From UBA6770 sp965661115 (GTDB lineage: Bacteria; Bacteroidota; Bacteroidia; Flavobacteriales_G; Salibacteraceae), in assembly GCA_965661115.1 (NCBI GenBank), contig CBFICO010000072.1, forward strand, positions 1 through 12,021: a stretch of DNA of 12,021 nucleotides. Direction: 5' to 3'. A program made the translations under genes and the position numbers. Every line of letters begins with the position of its first letter. Position 1 is the first letter of the stretch. Positions 5,200-11,666 of the stretch are shown in pieces. Under the pieces are notes generated by a model that was given only the letters and a program-made list of their open reading frames with translations, was not told the DNA's origin and made no database searches.

Positions 5200-6189
5200 A
5201 TGCCAAAATGGACTAAAAGACTTTTATGGATTCTTGGTGGCTGCATTCTATTTGTGGTCTCGTTTCGCGTTTACTTTTATTACATCAAGGAGGCTCCAAT
5301 TAGTATTGGCAAGGTAGAAACCGACATTCAGTTCAAAAAAGGAAAAACATTGGATATATACTATCCTACGCAGGAAATTCACAAAAATCCTCCTGTGGTC
5401 GTTTTTATTCACGGAGGAGCTTGGATGGCAGGACGAAAAGAATCGATTAATATAAACAGATTTAACGGAGCGGTAAACCAGTTACGTGACAGCGGATATG
5501 TGGTAATAAGTCCCGAATACACTTTAGCCGATGATGGCCAAGCTCCATTTCCATATTGCATAGAGGATATGTACGATGCTATGGATTGGTTAGCAAAAAA
5601 AGGCGACAGTCTTGGGTTTGACAATAGTAAAGTTGGATTATTTGGAGAGTCAGCAGGCGCTCATATTGCAATGTTTATAAGCTATGCACAACCAAGTGTG
5701 GTTGGAAAAAATAGGATCTCCCCAGAAATTGATTACATCGTAAATGTATATGGGCCCAATAAACTTGAAGGAATTTACAAATTAGAGGCATTGACTTCTT
5801 TTCAGGATATGGTGAATCATTTACCCGAGTGTTTGCACAACGGCTTTGATTTGGCCACTTATTTATTTGGATTTGATCCTAAAGAAGACTCAGTGAAAAC
5901 CTTTGGGTTTTTGGATAAATACTCGCCAATAAATTACTTGGACACAGGTGCACCGCCCATATTGGTTATTCATGGAGATTCGGATATCATAGTACCCATC
6001 AACCAATCGCTTGAGCTAAAAAAGAAGCTAGATAAACTTGAAGTACCCAACGAGTATCACATTCTGCCCGAAGTGAACCATGCTTTTATTGGTGCTAGCG
6101 ACGAGCTTAGAGATAGCGTACAGTTATGGATTTCTGATTTTATTTTTCGGAATACACCACTTAAACCAAATGTTACCCATTTAGAATAA
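5200..6189 (+). CDS. Membrane-anchored alpha/beta hydrolase (esterase/lipase, BD-FAE/HSL-like)
   Basis: This is a 329-residue protein. Residues 7-28 form one hydrophobic segment after a short basic start (N-terminal anchor or uncleaved signal), so the catalytic domain is probably in the periplasm. The domain contains the oxyanion motif HGGAW (71-75), the nucleophile elbow GESAG with Ser151, the acid in HGDSDIIVP (Asp262 most likely) and the base in VNHAFIG (His294), so the triad is complete. HGGxW with GxSAG is typical of carboxylesterases of the hormone-sensitive-lipase and BD-FAE type, which split ester bonds of short acyl or feruloyl/acetyl substrates. The substrate cannot be told from sequence. 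Its own -7 box lies 7 nt before the ATG. The leucine-rich-repeat gene follows 53 nt later and may be co-transcribed. Confidence 0.92.
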   Translation: MPKWTKRLLWILGGCILFVVSFRVYFYYIKEAPISIGKVETDIQFKKGKTLDIYYPTQEIHKNPPVVVFIHGGAWMAGRKESININRFNGAVNQLRDSGYVVISPEYTLADDGQAPFPYCIEDMYDAMDWLAKKGDSLGFDNSKVGLFGESAGAHIAMFISYAQPSVVGKNRISPEIDYIVNVYGPNKLEGIYKLEALTSFQDMVNHLPECLHNGFDLATYLFGFDPKEDSVKTFGFLDKYSPINYLDTGAPPILVIHGDSDIIVPINQSLELKKKLDKLEVPNEYHILPEVNHAFIGASDELRDSVQLWISDFIFRNTPLKPNVTHLE

Positions 6190-6242
6190 TGTTAGTAAGC
6201 ATTGAAACTGCTACAGCATATATTCGTAAATAAATAAACTGT

Positions 6243-7061
6243 ATGCTAAGTAAAAGAACCGCTTTTTATATTGTACTTGCTGGAGTATTTAGCTCAGCTT
6301 TCGTTACAAAAGATCCTGATTGGATGTTGAGGATAAGTGAAAAGCAGGTAGATTTCAAAAAAATTCAGAAGCTTGCTAAATCAAATCCTTTAGCAAGTGA
6401 TATTTACATTTCAAATGGGGCAATTGATGTATTTCCAAAAGAGCTGTTTCAGCTTGAACGATTAAGGTTACTCATGCTTGGAAATATTCAGTTTGGAAAT
6501 ACTGAGCAGTTTAATACTGATTTGTGCGGTTGTGAGCACCTAACTAAACTTCAGTTAAATAGCACTAATCAAACTACTCTTAATTTATGGGATGAATGTA
6601 AACTACTATACTTACGAGAACTTACCATTGTTAGTCTTAAGCTAAAAGAGTTAAAGATTCGTCCATGGAATCCAAGCTTAAAAATGCTCACCATTTTTGA
6701 TACTGAGTTAACTACATTGCCCGAAAAATTTGAGACCATTGATCATTTAGAATCGCTTACTATAAGCAAAAATCCAAACATGGATTTAAGCAAAGAGCTA
6801 CCAAAAATTAAAACCCAAAAACGATTAAAAACTTTAGCCTTAGCTTATAATAACCTAACCTCTATTCCAGAAGAAGTTTTTACCCTTAAAACCCTTGAGG
6901 AATTGCAATTGCATGGAAATGATTTTACTGCTTTCGACGAGCGCCTAACCACCTTGCCTAACCTGAAAATACTGAAATTCTCTCAGAACAAAACGCCATT
7001 CTCAGACCAATTGAAAAAGGAGTTTGCAGAGAAATTACCTGATTGTAATATTCAGTATTAA
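6243..7061 (+). CDS. Exported leucine-rich-repeat protein
   Basis: This is a 272-residue protein. Residues 1-21 (MLSKRTAFYIVLAGVFSSAF) are a probable signal peptide with no lipobox cysteine. Residues about 60-265 contain roughly seven irregular leucine-rich repeats; the clearest are LKMLTIFDTELTTLP (146-160), LKTLALAYNNLTSIP (195-209) and LEELQLHGNDFTAF (218-231), i.e. the LxxLxLxxNxLTxLP pattern. LRR proteins form a curved solenoid that binds other proteins; no enzyme domain or sorting signal is attached. The repeats in the first half are degenerate and include a CGC pair (95-97). It is probably cotranscribed with the upstream hydrolase (53 nt gap, no clear -7 box), but no functional link can be claimed. 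It converges on the minus-strand DUF418 gene across a 34-nt gap. Confidence 0.85.
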   Translation: MLSKRTAFYIVLAGVFSSAFVTKDPDWMLRISEKQVDFKKIQKLAKSNPLASDIYISNGAIDVFPKELFQLERLRLLMLGNIQFGNTEQFNTDLCGCEHLTKLQLNSTNQTTLNLWDECKLLYLRELTIVSLKLKELKIRPWNPSLKMLTIFDTELTTLPEKFETIDHLESLTISKNPNMDLSKELPKIKTQKRLKTLALAYNNLTSIPEEVFTLKTLEELQLHGNDFTAFDERLTTLPNLKILKFSQNKTPFSDQLKKEFAEKLPDCNIQY

Positions 7062-7078
7062 GCAAGTATTCAAAAAGG

Positions 7079-7095
7079 TATCTTAACTAAAGATA
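7079..7095 (-). terminator. Probable terminator of the minus-strand operon, between convergent genes
   Basis: TATCTT (7079-7084), loop AACTA, AAGATA (7090-7095) is a perfect 6-bp stem that begins directly after the DUF418 stop codon. On the minus strand it is followed by CC and five T (7076-7072), the arrangement of an intrinsic terminator, though the stem is AT-rich. It lies 18 nt after the stop of the converging LRR gene and might act there too. Confidence 0.42.
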
Positions 7096-8268
7096 TTAAT
7101 ACCATGTTCGATTGTAATGCCCAGTTAAAAAACCTGTGGCCTTCCGCCACACAAACTCCAACGGTCCTTGCCGATAAAAGCGTAACCAAAAAACGGAAAA
7201 AACACACTGAGCACTGAATATCACAACAGTTAAGAACAGCAGTTCCGTTGGTTTTTTAGACCCATACCAGCCTAATCCATATCCGTAAAACAACAACACA
7301 CAAACAACAGATTGCAGAAAATAATTGGTAAGTGACATCCTACCAACCTTAGCAAGAATATCAAATACTTTGTCAAAAACCTTTAGCTTATACAAGTAGA
7401 CAAAGCCAGCAATGTAAGCGTATCCTAAGATAATTTCGAAGATTACGTTTTGAACGATAAGAAATGGAATTACAGGTGGTTGCTCATGGTTGAATAGACC
7501 GAAATATTCATCTTTAAATACATTCCACGTTATTGCAGCAAACAGCGCAATAATTATCCATTTAACAGCTGGTTTAAAAGTAAGAACCCAATTCAGTTTC
7601 GCTGAGGCTATTCCAAAACAGAACAAGGCTAATTCTTTAGGCATATAAAAGGCTAATTTTTCATTTCGAAGCGAAAAGAACTCCTCCATTCGAAAAGGAA
7701 ATAAATCGGCAAATCCAGAATTCGAATACACAGAAATAAACTCTTCAAGCGATAAAGCGGATTGAATTGAAAAGTCGGCTAAGTCAAGCAGCTTCTGCAA
7801 TAAAACAAACAGCGCAGATGAAGTGTAGGATATAAAACCAACAATAAACAAGGTCTTTGGTTTAAGCCTTACGAAGGCTGGAATGAGTAGTCCTAGCAGC
7901 GCATATGGAAGTAATATATCTCCAAACCAAAACAATAGTATATGCATTATGCCAAACACTGATAGTACCAGCATTCTGTTCCGCCAATACCTTGAGAATT
8001 CATGTATGTCCTTTCTTCGCTCAAATTGAATTTGTGCACCATAGCCAAATAAAAAAGCAAAAAGGAACATGAATTTTCCCGCAACAAATGAAGAAGAGAA
8101 AAATACCAGCAACTCCTCTACACCCCCCTTATATGCAACATAATATTCAGTGTAATACGCATATGGCGCATTGAAAACATAAATATTGACCCAAAGTATA
8201 CCCAACAATGCAAAGCCCCTCAGCGCATCAATAGATTCTATCCTATTGTGTAAAGATTCCGCATTCAC
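7096..8268 (-). CDS. DUF418 family inner-membrane protein
   Basis: This 390-residue, strongly hydrophobic protein has about nine membrane segments (for example 14-32, 50-75, 98-130, 138-158, 212-228, 235-251, 266-294, 311-331 and 342-362). The N-terminus IESIDALRGFALLGILWVN is the hallmark start of DUF418 proteins, and the C-terminal motifs GRMSLTNYF (309-317) and QGPLEFVWR (367-375) are the family signature. The fold is related to the acyltransferase-3/HepSN superfamily, but the biochemical role of DUF418 is not established. The start codon is GTG: the frame has no suitable ATG before the conserved ESIDALRGF. It begins 2 nt after the stop of the T9SS protein gene, so translation is probably coupled to that gene. 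It is the last gene of the minus-strand run and is followed by a terminator-like hairpin. Confidence 0.9.
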   Translation of the reverse strand: MNAESLHNRIESIDALRGFALLGILWVNIYVFNAPYAYYTEYYVAYKGGVEELLVFFSSSFVAGKFMFLFAFLFGYGAQIQFERRKDIHEFSRYWRNRMLVLSVFGIMHILLFWFGDILLPYALLGLLIPAFVRLKPKTLFIVGFISYTSSALFVLLQKLLDLADFSIQSALSLEEFISVYSNSGFADLFPFRMEEFFSLRNEKLAFYMPKELALFCFGIASAKLNWVLTFKPAVKWIIIALFAAITWNVFKDEYFGLFNHEQPPVIPFLIVQNVIFEIILGYAYIAGFVYLYKLKVFDKVFDILAKVGRMSLTNYFLQSVVCVLLFYGYGLGWYGSKKPTELLFLTVVIFSAQCVFSVFWLRFYRQGPLEFVWRKATGFLTGHYNRTWY

Positions 8269-8270
8269 TT

Positions 8271-10247
8271 TTAAAACATGGTAAACCGTTTGGATACGGA
8301 GGTGCCCTCACCTATTAGCTTGATGGAAAAAACACCTTTGGTATATACCGCAACGTTAATTGAGATTTTTGATTTACAAAATGTGTTTACTATCCCCCTT
8401 TGCGAAAGGGTTCCAGTTCGGGAATATACCTCGTAAATAATTGTTGGGTCGTCGTAGTTACTAAGCTGAATAGTAAAATTACCTTGATTTGGATTTGGGA
8501 ATAAAGAGAACTGAAAGCTACTATTTGCAGGAGGAGTAACAACTTTAAAGCATTTGGTAGTATCTACACATCCTTCACGATAAATTTTTAAAGCGTACGT
8601 TTTCCCTTGTTGTGCAAATAAGGTGTCTATAGTGTCATTGGGTAGTACTTTATAACCATTTGAACAATCCAACCATTTTAATGAATCTACAATAGGCTCA
8701 GCATTTACAAAGGTGTCGCACTTTGTGGTAATCGAATCAATTATGGGTTTCTCAAGGCAATCAAAAGCGCTTAGTTTTAGGGCAAAAGTGTTGGTATACC
8801 AGCGTTCTTTTCCAGTCGGAATAGAATCCTTTCTATTAAAAAAATCGGCATTTAGGGTATCAAGATAATGGCCAAATTGCACCATTTCTATATCATTAAG
8901 CAAATGCAAGCCCTGACTGCTAGCAAGTGCAGAATCTTTAACCTCTCTTGCCCATAAGAAATCACCCATTGGTGACCTTTTAAGAACATAAGCGCTGGGC
9001 TTGCGAGAAATAGCTTTGGTTACCGTATCACCTATCAATTTGAATTGATCCAATCCGCTGCGATGTTGACCAACCGAATAAATATTGTTTTTACTATCTA
9101 TCTCTATATCAATAGCCGAGCCGGTACCCTCAGTTTTTGCCCATAAATAATTTCCTTGGTTATCTAGTTTAACGGTGTAGCTCAACAAGTATGGATAACT
9201 GTTTTTGTAAGGAACATCAACTCCTACTCCTGGATTCAAGTCTACTTGAGCTAACATAGCTGTTACATTAAACACTATATTGTCGTTGCCGTCTGCTTCA
9301 ATTGTATAAGGGGTTTCATCGTTTGCTCCTCCGTAAACGGCGTGCCAAACATAATTGCCGGCACCGTCGAGTTTAAGTACATAAGCATCTCTTCCTGTAG
9401 CGGTTTCATTTTGGGTACCACTACCCGGATCCAGATCTGCAAATCCTTCAAAATACCCTACCGCCCATATATTCCCTTTTGAATCTACTGTGTGATCTAA
9501 AAGAGTTACAATAGCTTGATTACCAGTAGTTTCTATAACGGATACCCATTGGTAATTTCCACTAAGATCAAGTTTTAGTACAAACGCGTCCATATAGTTT
9601 GACTGATTCCTTCTTTCAACTGCGGGACCTGGGTCAAAATCAAAATCCCCATTAAAATAACCGCCTATAACAATCTGATTTGCGTCAATCGACAAGGAAC
9701 CCACAGTAAATCCACCTGTATAACCTTTAAATACTTTCACCCAAACCAGATTACCGTTATTATCCAGCTTGAGCAAGTAACCAGAAGCACTGTTAGTAGA
9801 GGTATGCATGACTTTTCCAGGACCAGGGTCAAAATCGACAGTACCTCCAAAAGCACCTGCTATAAAAAGGTAACCCTGTGCATCCATGTCAGCTGAAACA
9901 GGTGCATCATATTCTTCCCCACCAAAAGTTTTTATCCAGAGTAGTTGTCCAGTTGAATCAAATTTTTGAATAAACACATCAGCATCCCCACTATCAACTG
10001 TAGGAATAAAAAATTGTGCTCCGGGTCCCGGGTCTAAATCTACTCTACCAGTAAAATAACCAATTACAAAAACGTTTTTATTGGCATCACTTACCACCTC
10101 GTTAATGGAGTGAGACCACCTGGTTTGCATTCCCTTTAGCCAATCTAACTCAACGATTTGAGCGGTACTTGAAAAAGAACTGTAGAATGAACAGGTTATA
10201 AATACAATTTTAAGAAGATAAATGAAATTCGTTTTAATCAATACCAA
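8271..10247 (-). CDS. T9SS-secreted beta-propeller protein with DPGPG repeats and type A sorting domain
   Basis: This is a 658-residue extracellular protein. Residues 1-30 form a signal peptide (basic KTN, hydrophobic core, STAQ before the cut). Five repeats carry a DPGPG-type motif at about residues 72, 140, 205, 273 and 338, spaced 65-68 residues, each followed by an FVLKLDxxGNxxW strand; one or two later repeats lack the motif. These are SBBP-like repeats that probably fold into a propeller. Residues 498-572 hold a four-cysteine Ig-like linker. Residues 581-658 (FPNPNQGNFTI to the end) are the type A C-terminal sorting domain, recognised by the T9SS and removed on export. No ATG exists before residue 40, so the start must be TTG at 10247 (or TTG at 10241); this start overlaps the end of the small upstream gene by 14 nt. 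Function beyond secretion is unknown. Confidence 0.9.
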   Translation of the reverse strand: MVLIKTNFIYLLKIVFITCSFYSSFSSTAQIVELDWLKGMQTRWSHSINEVVSDANKNVFVIGYFTGRVDLDPGPGAQFFIPTVDSGDADVFIQKFDSTGQLLWIKTFGGEEYDAPVSADMDAQGYLFIAGAFGGTVDFDPGPGKVMHTSTNSASGYLLKLDNNGNLVWVKVFKGYTGGFTVGSLSIDANQIVIGGYFNGDFDFDPGPAVERRNQSNYMDAFVLKLDLSGNYQWVSVIETTGNQAIVTLLDHTVDSKGNIWAVGYFEGFADLDPGSGTQNETATGRDAYVLKLDGAGNYVWHAVYGGANDETPYTIEADGNDNIVFNVTAMLAQVDLNPGVGVDVPYKNSYPYLLSYTVKLDNQGNYLWAKTEGTGSAIDIEIDSKNNIYSVGQHRSGLDQFKLIGDTVTKAISRKPSAYVLKRSPMGDFLWAREVKDSALASSQGLHLLNDIEMVQFGHYLDTLNADFFNRKDSIPTGKERWYTNTFALKLSAFDCLEKPIIDSITTKCDTFVNAEPIVDSLKWLDCSNGYKVLPNDTIDTLFAQQGKTYALKIYREGCVDTTKCFKVVTPPANSSFQFSLFPNPNQGNFTIQLSNYDDPTIIYEVYSRTGTLSQRGIVNTFCKSKISINVAVYTKGVFSIKLIGEGTSVSKRFTMF

Positions 10248-10461
10248 TTTTGTTTTTTATCGCTTCACAATTCGAAAGAATCTCTCCAAGATTTGAATTA
10301 AGGTTTAAACAGCTTTCAGGTTTATTTTTTTGAGCAAGATTGGCTACAAGTTTTGATAGATTATCAGGTAGGTAATAGAAACCATTATTATTCCTTGATA
10401 AGTAGTCAATTACTTTTTCAAGACTGGTAATTCCTTTTGATTTAAGTTCTTCTATTATCAT
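10234..10461 (-). CDS. Small hypothetical protein, possible first gene of a second cassette
   Basis: This is a 75-residue, soluble-looking protein rich in Asn, Leu and Lys, with a predicted helical start (IEELKSKGITSLEKVIDYL) and two cysteines (residues 55 and 65 approximately); it has no signal peptide, membrane segment or family I recognise. It overlaps the start of the T9SS protein gene by 14 nt, which favours a translationally coupled pair, and its codon use looks ordinary for the window. Its ATG lies 26 nt after the end of the attC-like site. It might be a real small gene or a chance frame in the leader of the T9SS gene; the overlap makes the former somewhat more likely. Confidence 0.5.
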   Translation of the reverse strand: MIIEELKSKGITSLEKVIDYLSRNNNGFYYLPDNLSKLVANLAQKNKPESCLNLNSNLGEILSNCEAIKNKIGID

Positions 10462-10554
10462 TTATTTCGGCCTTTTTTTTGCATGAAGCACAACGCCCCG
10501 CCGCTATGGCAAGTGCGGTTAGGAAGCTAAGTCGCGCGTGGGATTTTCTATTCA

Positions 10555-10590
10555 CCAAGTTTGTCGTGCGGCAGGAACCAACACACTTGG
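10555..10590. repeat. Inner hairpin of the attC-like site
   Basis: CCAAGTTTGT (10555-10564) faces ACACACTTGG (10581-10590) with one mismatch in ten and a 16-nt loop; GATTTT (10542-10547) and AAAATC (10595-10600) extend it after short internal loops. Together with the outer arms this makes the whole 200 bp foldable into one branched single-strand structure. Confidence 0.5.
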
Positions 10591-10603
10591 CTTCAAAATC
10601 TCT

Positions 10604-10626
10604 CACTTCGGTACTTGCACTTCGGT
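10604..10626. repeat. Short direct repeat CACTTCGGT, 14-bp period
   Basis: CACTTCGGT occurs at 10604-10612 and again at 10618-10626 within the attC-like site. Two copies only. AAGTGC (10511-10516) can pair with GCACTT (10617-10622), so the second copy may take part in an alternative stem. Confidence 0.45.
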
Positions 10627-10685
10627 TCATAAATGTCTTTACTTTCAAATTTATAATTGCCCTGAGCATTTGCCATCTAGCGGCT

Positions 10686-11520
10686 GTTAGTCTTTGTTTA
10701 GTTCTTTTTTTATTAAGTCCAAGGTAGCTTGAGTCTGGTTTTTAAGGTCTAAAGCATATGAATGGTGTGCCATGGCAAGTAAGTAACGAAATGTAATTGA
10801 ATTGTATAGTAATAATTCATTCTCTTTACGATTAATACTCTCATTGGAAATAGCAATTAAATTTTTACTTGCTTTGAATGTGGTTGTGTCCATACCATGT
10901 TCATATGCTCGAATAGCGGCTTCATCGGAAATAAATAGACCGCTAAAATTGCCCAACTTTTGGGCTAAAGGAATAAATTGATCATCTACATAGATTGAAT
11001 TATTCTTATTGATTATTATTTCGAACCTTTCCAAATTTTGATACAGATCCACAACTTTTTGTTTTAGATCAACATTCTTGATTAAATCAATCTTTCCTGA
11101 AGAAGTCAAATCAGTATAGGTTGCATCAATTCGAGTAAAAGTTTTTCTATTGGCTAACGTTTCAAAATCCTTGTAGAAAGAACTACTAGCCTCGAATGAA
11201 TTTCTACTGTCGTATAAAGACAATAGTCTTTTACCGGCATTCTGAAATCTAGATTCAAAATCTATTTGGTCATTAATTGTTTCAATTTGGTCTTCCAAAT
11301 CAAGCCTCAAATTAATCAGGTAGGATGATTCTTTTTTACTTTGTAGATGATCTTGATAAGTACTTTCTATTTGTAGAGCAATTAGAATTCCGAATACCAC
11401 AAGAAAAATTTCTCCAATTGCATATTTCATGTAACGACCAACCTTATTGTCAATTAAGAGGTTCTGTCGAACTCGTCTAAAAAAAGAAATCATACTTATT
11501 GAGTATTAATAAAGACTAAC
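10686..11520. repeat. 10-bp inverted repeat flanking the DUF6090 gene (cassette boundaries)
   Basis: GTTAGTCTTT at 10686-10695 and AAAGACTAAC at 11511-11520 are exact reverse complements at the two edges of the DUF6090 gene. Read on the minus strand, the gene is preceded by GTTAGTC and ends in GACTAAC. In an excised integron cassette these two would join into one attC with perfectly matching R' and R'' boxes. Ten-base matches occur by chance in 12 kb; the positions, not the length, make this one notable. Confidence 0.55.
10687..11493 (-). CDS. DUF6090 family membrane-anchored protein, probable cassette gene
   Basis: This is a 268-residue protein. The start MISFFRRVRQNLL, followed by KVGRYMKYAIGEIFLVVFGILIALQIES (residues 17-44), is the characteristic DUF6090 N-terminus: a short basic amphipathic part, then one membrane helix (about 24-42). 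The remainder, about 220 residues, is polar and helical with coiled-coil-like stretches (45-80, 140-160 and 220-265) and should lie outside the inner membrane. The function of DUF6090 is unknown; copies are common, often in tandem, in Flavobacteriia. The stop TAA is embedded in the GACTAAC box of the attC-like site, and GTTAGTC lies 20 nt before the start codon, making a putative cassette of about 1026 bp (11519 to 10494). No promoter box was found directly upstream. It is transcribed in the same direction as the receptor gene behind it and the small gene ahead. Confidence 0.88.
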   Translation of the reverse strand: MISFFRRVRQNLLIDNKVGRYMKYAIGEIFLVVFGILIALQIESTYQDHLQSKKESSYLINLRLDLEDQIETINDQIDFESRFQNAGKRLLSLYDSRNSFEASSSFYKDFETLANRKTFTRIDATYTDLTSSGKIDLIKNVDLKQKVVDLYQNLERFEIIINKNNSIYVDDQFIPLAQKLGNFSGLFISDEAAIRAYEHGMDTTTFKASKNLIAISNESINRKENELLLYNSITFRYLLAMAHHSYALDLKNQTQATLDLIKKELNKD

Positions 11521-11554
11521 TAGGTTATATTGAAACATTTTGTTGCATTTATCA

Positions 11555-11574
11555 CCTTATGTGGGGGGATAAGG
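11555..11574. repeat. Hairpin between the receptor and DUF6090 genes
   Basis: CCTTAT (11555-11560), loop GTGGGGGG, ATAAGG (11569-11574). It lies about 93 nt after the receptor stop codon on the minus strand. No T-run follows, so the terminator role is doubtful; the six-G run in the loop is unusual for this AT-rich stretch. Confidence 0.35.
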
Positions 11575-11666
11575 CAAACTTTTATGTTTTTATTGTTTTT
11601 CATTATTGGTAAAATTTGGCTGTCAATCTTGCTCAACCAATTCGGCAGTGCTAACTTAAACATAAA

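Larger units (their letters stand above)
10488..10692 (-). other. attC-like recombination site (long imperfect palindrome)
   Basis: Reading the minus strand, the site starts with GACTAAC (10692-10686, R''-like), then GCCGCTA (10684-10678) and TGGCAA (10675-10670). It ends with the complementary TTGCCA (10512-10507), TAGCGGC (10506-10500), GGGGC and GTTGTGC (10494-10488, R'-like, with GTT as cut core). The outer arms pair almost completely with an extra GGGG on one side and GA on the other, like the asymmetries of attC hairpins. The DUF6090 stop codon TAA lies within GACTAAC, which is typical of integron cassettes. At about 200 bp it is longer than usual attC sites, and GACTAAC and GTTGTGC each deviate by one base from RYYYAAC/GTTRRRY. 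A palindromic MITE is the main alternative. Confidence 0.55.

Noticed and set aside
8611..8624. A GTTGTGC box on the plus strand, which would be an R''-like GCACAAC for the second cassette
   Set aside because: It lies within the coding sequence of the T9SS protein, without GCCGCTA/TAGCGGC arms nearby; a chance match.
10442..10727. Two open frames, one on each strand, across the attC-like palindrome
   Set aside because: They follow the palindrome and overlap two better-supported genes; they have no family features. Such frames are common side effects of GC-rich palindromes.
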